A DNA stretch of 47,207 nt, taken from IMG/VR virus record IMGVR_UViG_3300005515_000010, positions 1 to 47,207 of that record; one strand, written 5' to 3'. The notes below the pieces were generated by a model. It made no database searches. It saw only the letters and a program-made list of their open reading frames with translations, and was not told the DNA's origin. Made by a program: the position numbers and the translations under genes. Below are positions 46,276 through 47,207 of this stretch, in pieces (within the stretch, counting starts at the first letter, position 1; each line of letters opens with the position of its first letter). This stretch comes from a virus.

Positions 46276-46471
46276 CACGTTCGACCGGGCCGACCGGCCG
46301 GAAATGACGCGCGAGGCGCTTGAAAGCGAGGTCGCGAAAGAGATCGTCGACGATGCGCGCGACCAGTGGGGCAAGGATACCGCTCGGCGCCTCGATGCCG
46401 CCTGCCGCTTGCTTCAGAAGGTCGCCGTGGCCGATCTTCGATGCCGGCCGATAAAGGCCGAATGGGAATAG
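46163..46471 (+). CDS. Rz1-like outer-membrane spanin lipoprotein
   Basis: ATG at 46163 lies inside the Rz-like gene in the +1 frame. The product of 102 residues starts MRRLTCLMLALPIVLAAG and has a lipobox-like VSSC (Cys23). AAGGA lies upstream of the start. It is longer than lambda Rz1 and acidic rather than Pro-rich, but the nesting and lipobox fit an o-spanin. Confidence 0.75.
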   Translation: MRRLTCLMLALPIVLAAGSVSSCSNRADPKVDLRLTADTFDRADRPEMTREALESEVAKEIVDDARDQWGKDTARRLDAACRLLQKVAVADLRCRPIKAEWE

Positions 46472-46472
46472 C

Positions 46473-46676
46473 TCACGCCGTCTGGCGTATCCGCTCTTCG
46501 ATTTCGAGCAGCGGGCCCGGGAGCAGCTTCTCCCCGTCCCACCATGCCATACCCCCGCGCACCGCGGCATTGCCGGCGGCGCGATAGCTCTTGAACCATT
46601 GGCTTGTGCGGAGACCGCAGCGCCAGCGATATTCGCGGGGCACCGGCTTGTTCCAGGCATATCGATCGGTCTTCAT
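46473..46676 (-). CDS. Hypothetical basic protein, 67 aa, second gene of the LexA-type operon
   Basis: A 67-residue basic, aromatic-rich protein (YAWNKPVPREYRWRCGLRTS). Its ATG overlaps the stop of the 118-residue gene (ATGA), so both form one leftward operon converging on the lysis genes. No known family. Confidence 0.65.
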   Translation of the reverse strand: MKTDRYAWNKPVPREYRWRCGLRTSQWFKSYRAAGNAAVRGGMAWWDGEKLLPGPLLEIEERIRQTA

Positions 46677-47029
46677 GGCGACACCTTCTTGCGAGGGTAG
46701 ACTTTGAGCGCCGCGTCCCACAGCGGCTGCTCGGTGGCGACGGTTGGCTCGATTCCGACGGCGCGCATCACGCCGCGCAGCTGGGACTGAAGATGCGTTG
46801 AGCGGCTATAGCTTGCGATCGTTTCCGACCAGGCGCGCTCATTCCCGTCGCGCATCTGAAGCCAGAAGCTGTCGAACGGCCCTCGGTTGCCGTCGCTGAG
46901 GCCGTGGAGCACGGCGAGGGCCAATCGCACGCCATGGCTCGGCGGCGGTGCGCCGGCATGCGCAAGCTCGACCTGCTCGGCGAGCGTCGCCAATCCGAGG
47001 AAGATTATACGGTCGCGGTCGATTCGCAT
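46673..47029 (-). CDS. Hypothetical protein, 118 aa, first gene of the LexA-type operon
   Basis: A helical 118-residue protein (IIFLGLATLAEQVELAHAGA, then WSETIASYSRSTHLQSQLRG) without recognised domains. Its promoter carries a LexA-type direct repeat and would start transcription at the ATG, so it should be expressed upon DNA damage. A prophage gene so placed could be an antirepressor that triggers induction; a host-derived SOS gene is the alternative. Confidence 0.65.
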   Translation of the reverse strand: MRIDRDRIIFLGLATLAEQVELAHAGAPPPSHGVRLALAVLHGLSDGNRGPFDSFWLQMRDGNERAWSETIASYSRSTHLQSQLRGVMRAVGIEPTVATEQPLWDAALKVYPRKKVSP

Positions 47030-47034
47030 GCCGC

Positions 47035-47063
47035 ATTAGAACATTCGCAGAACATGCTCGCAA
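47035..47063 (-). promoter_or_regulatory. SOS-type promoter of the right-end operon
   Basis: On the minus strand TTGCGA (47058-47063), 17 bases, TCTAAT (47035-47040). The coding ATG at 47029 lies at the expected start of transcription, a leaderless arrangement. Confidence 0.6.
47039..47053 (-). promoter_or_regulatory. LexA-type box GTTC-N7-GTTC
   Basis: GTTCTGCGAATGTTC on the minus strand exactly fits the alphaproteobacterial LexA consensus GTTC-N7-GTTC and overlaps the -10 box of the promoter, the position expected for a repressor. Established consensus; binding not shown. Confidence 0.7.
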
Positions 47064-47092
47064 GCTTGCACTGTACCCAAGGTGTCTATAGA

Positions 47093-47156
47093 GTTCCCTC
47101 ACCCCACGGAAAGTGGCGGAAACCTGTGGGGGCAAATCCGTGCCCTCAGAGGGAAC
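47093..47156. repeat. Inverted GTTCCCTC repeats near the right junction
   Basis: GTTCCCTCA (47093-47101) on the plus strand and GTTCCCTCT on the minus strand (47148-47156) flank 46 bases. They share GTTCCC with the triplet repeats at the left end and may be the second set of integrase arm sites. Confidence 0.45.
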
Positions 47157-47182
47157 AGTTGTTGATTTCATTGAGGTTTGTG

Positions 47183-47207
47183 CTTTCACGGCGAAAACAC
47201 GGGTTCG
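47183..47207 (+). other. tRNA-Glu(TTC)-like 3' half, probable attachment-site remnant
   Basis: CTTTCAC looks like the anticodon loop of tRNA-Glu with anticodon TTC; then come GGCGA, a short variable region and CGGGTTCG, the start of a T-arm. Bases before 47183 cannot pair with GGCGA, so no complete tRNA exists on the visible side. This is what remains at a prophage end when integration uses the anticodon-loop-to-3' part of a tRNA gene. The sequence is cut by the window edge. Confidence 0.55.

Overview
The window holds what looks like a complete temperate podovirus-type prophage, read almost edge to edge, in a GC-rich alphaproteobacterium. A Sphingomonadales host fits the codon and composition style, but that is inference. 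Alphaproteobacterial hints are a GapR-family (DUF2312) gene and a GTTC-N7-GTTC LexA-type box. The right edge carries the 3' half of a tRNA-Glu(TTC)-like sequence without its 5' half, and the left edge begins with a plausible tRNA 3' tail, so the element probably sits in a tRNA-Glu gene.

Layout. 1-1451: integrase, excisionase-like protein and arm-type repeats. 1444-9413: leftward early operon of tightly overlapping small genes, mostly unrecognised, with a PD-(D/E)XK-like protein, an ASCH/PUA-like protein, a C2H2-type protein and a DHH phosphoesterase. It starts at a promoter whose -35/-10 spacer contains a TGCCC-N5-GGGCA operator. 9529-10847: lysogenic operon cI, a small membrane protein and a HIRAN protein. 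10858-11147: divergent control region and cro-like gene. 11163-11237: an initiator-like tRNA(CAT). 11383-18116: rightward early operon with a possible regulator, GapR-like protein, two DNA methyltransferases, a DndC/PAPS-reductase-like protein and a replication initiator gene containing iteron-like repeats. 18109-43630: packaging and virion genes. The head is Bordetella phage BPP-1-like (pfam12236 portal, Bbp19, Bbp16). The tail and ejection proteins are T7-like (gp11, gp12, gp13, gp14, a lytic transglycosylase protein, a 2,039-residue ejection protein, a gp17-type tailspike). 43636-46471: lysis genes (endolysin, holin candidates, Rz/Rz1 pair). 46473-47029: two leftward genes under a LexA-type promoter.

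How it may work. The S24-type CI repressor probably holds the divergent and leftward promoters through four shared operators. CI has no Ala-Gly or Cys-Gly dipeptide in its linker, so induction may instead run through the LexA-type operon at the right end. No phage RNA polymerase is present, yet six copies of a 28-bp motif (GATTCAA-N17-NTAN) sit before late gene groups like a set of late promoters; one directly follows a strong terminator.

The main candidates for undescribed biology are the late promoter-like set, the cI-TM-HIRAN operon as a possible exclusion system, the initiator-like phage tRNA, the sulfur-transfer/methyltransferase cluster, the LexA-controlled right-end operon, and the giant ejection protein with an HExxH motif.
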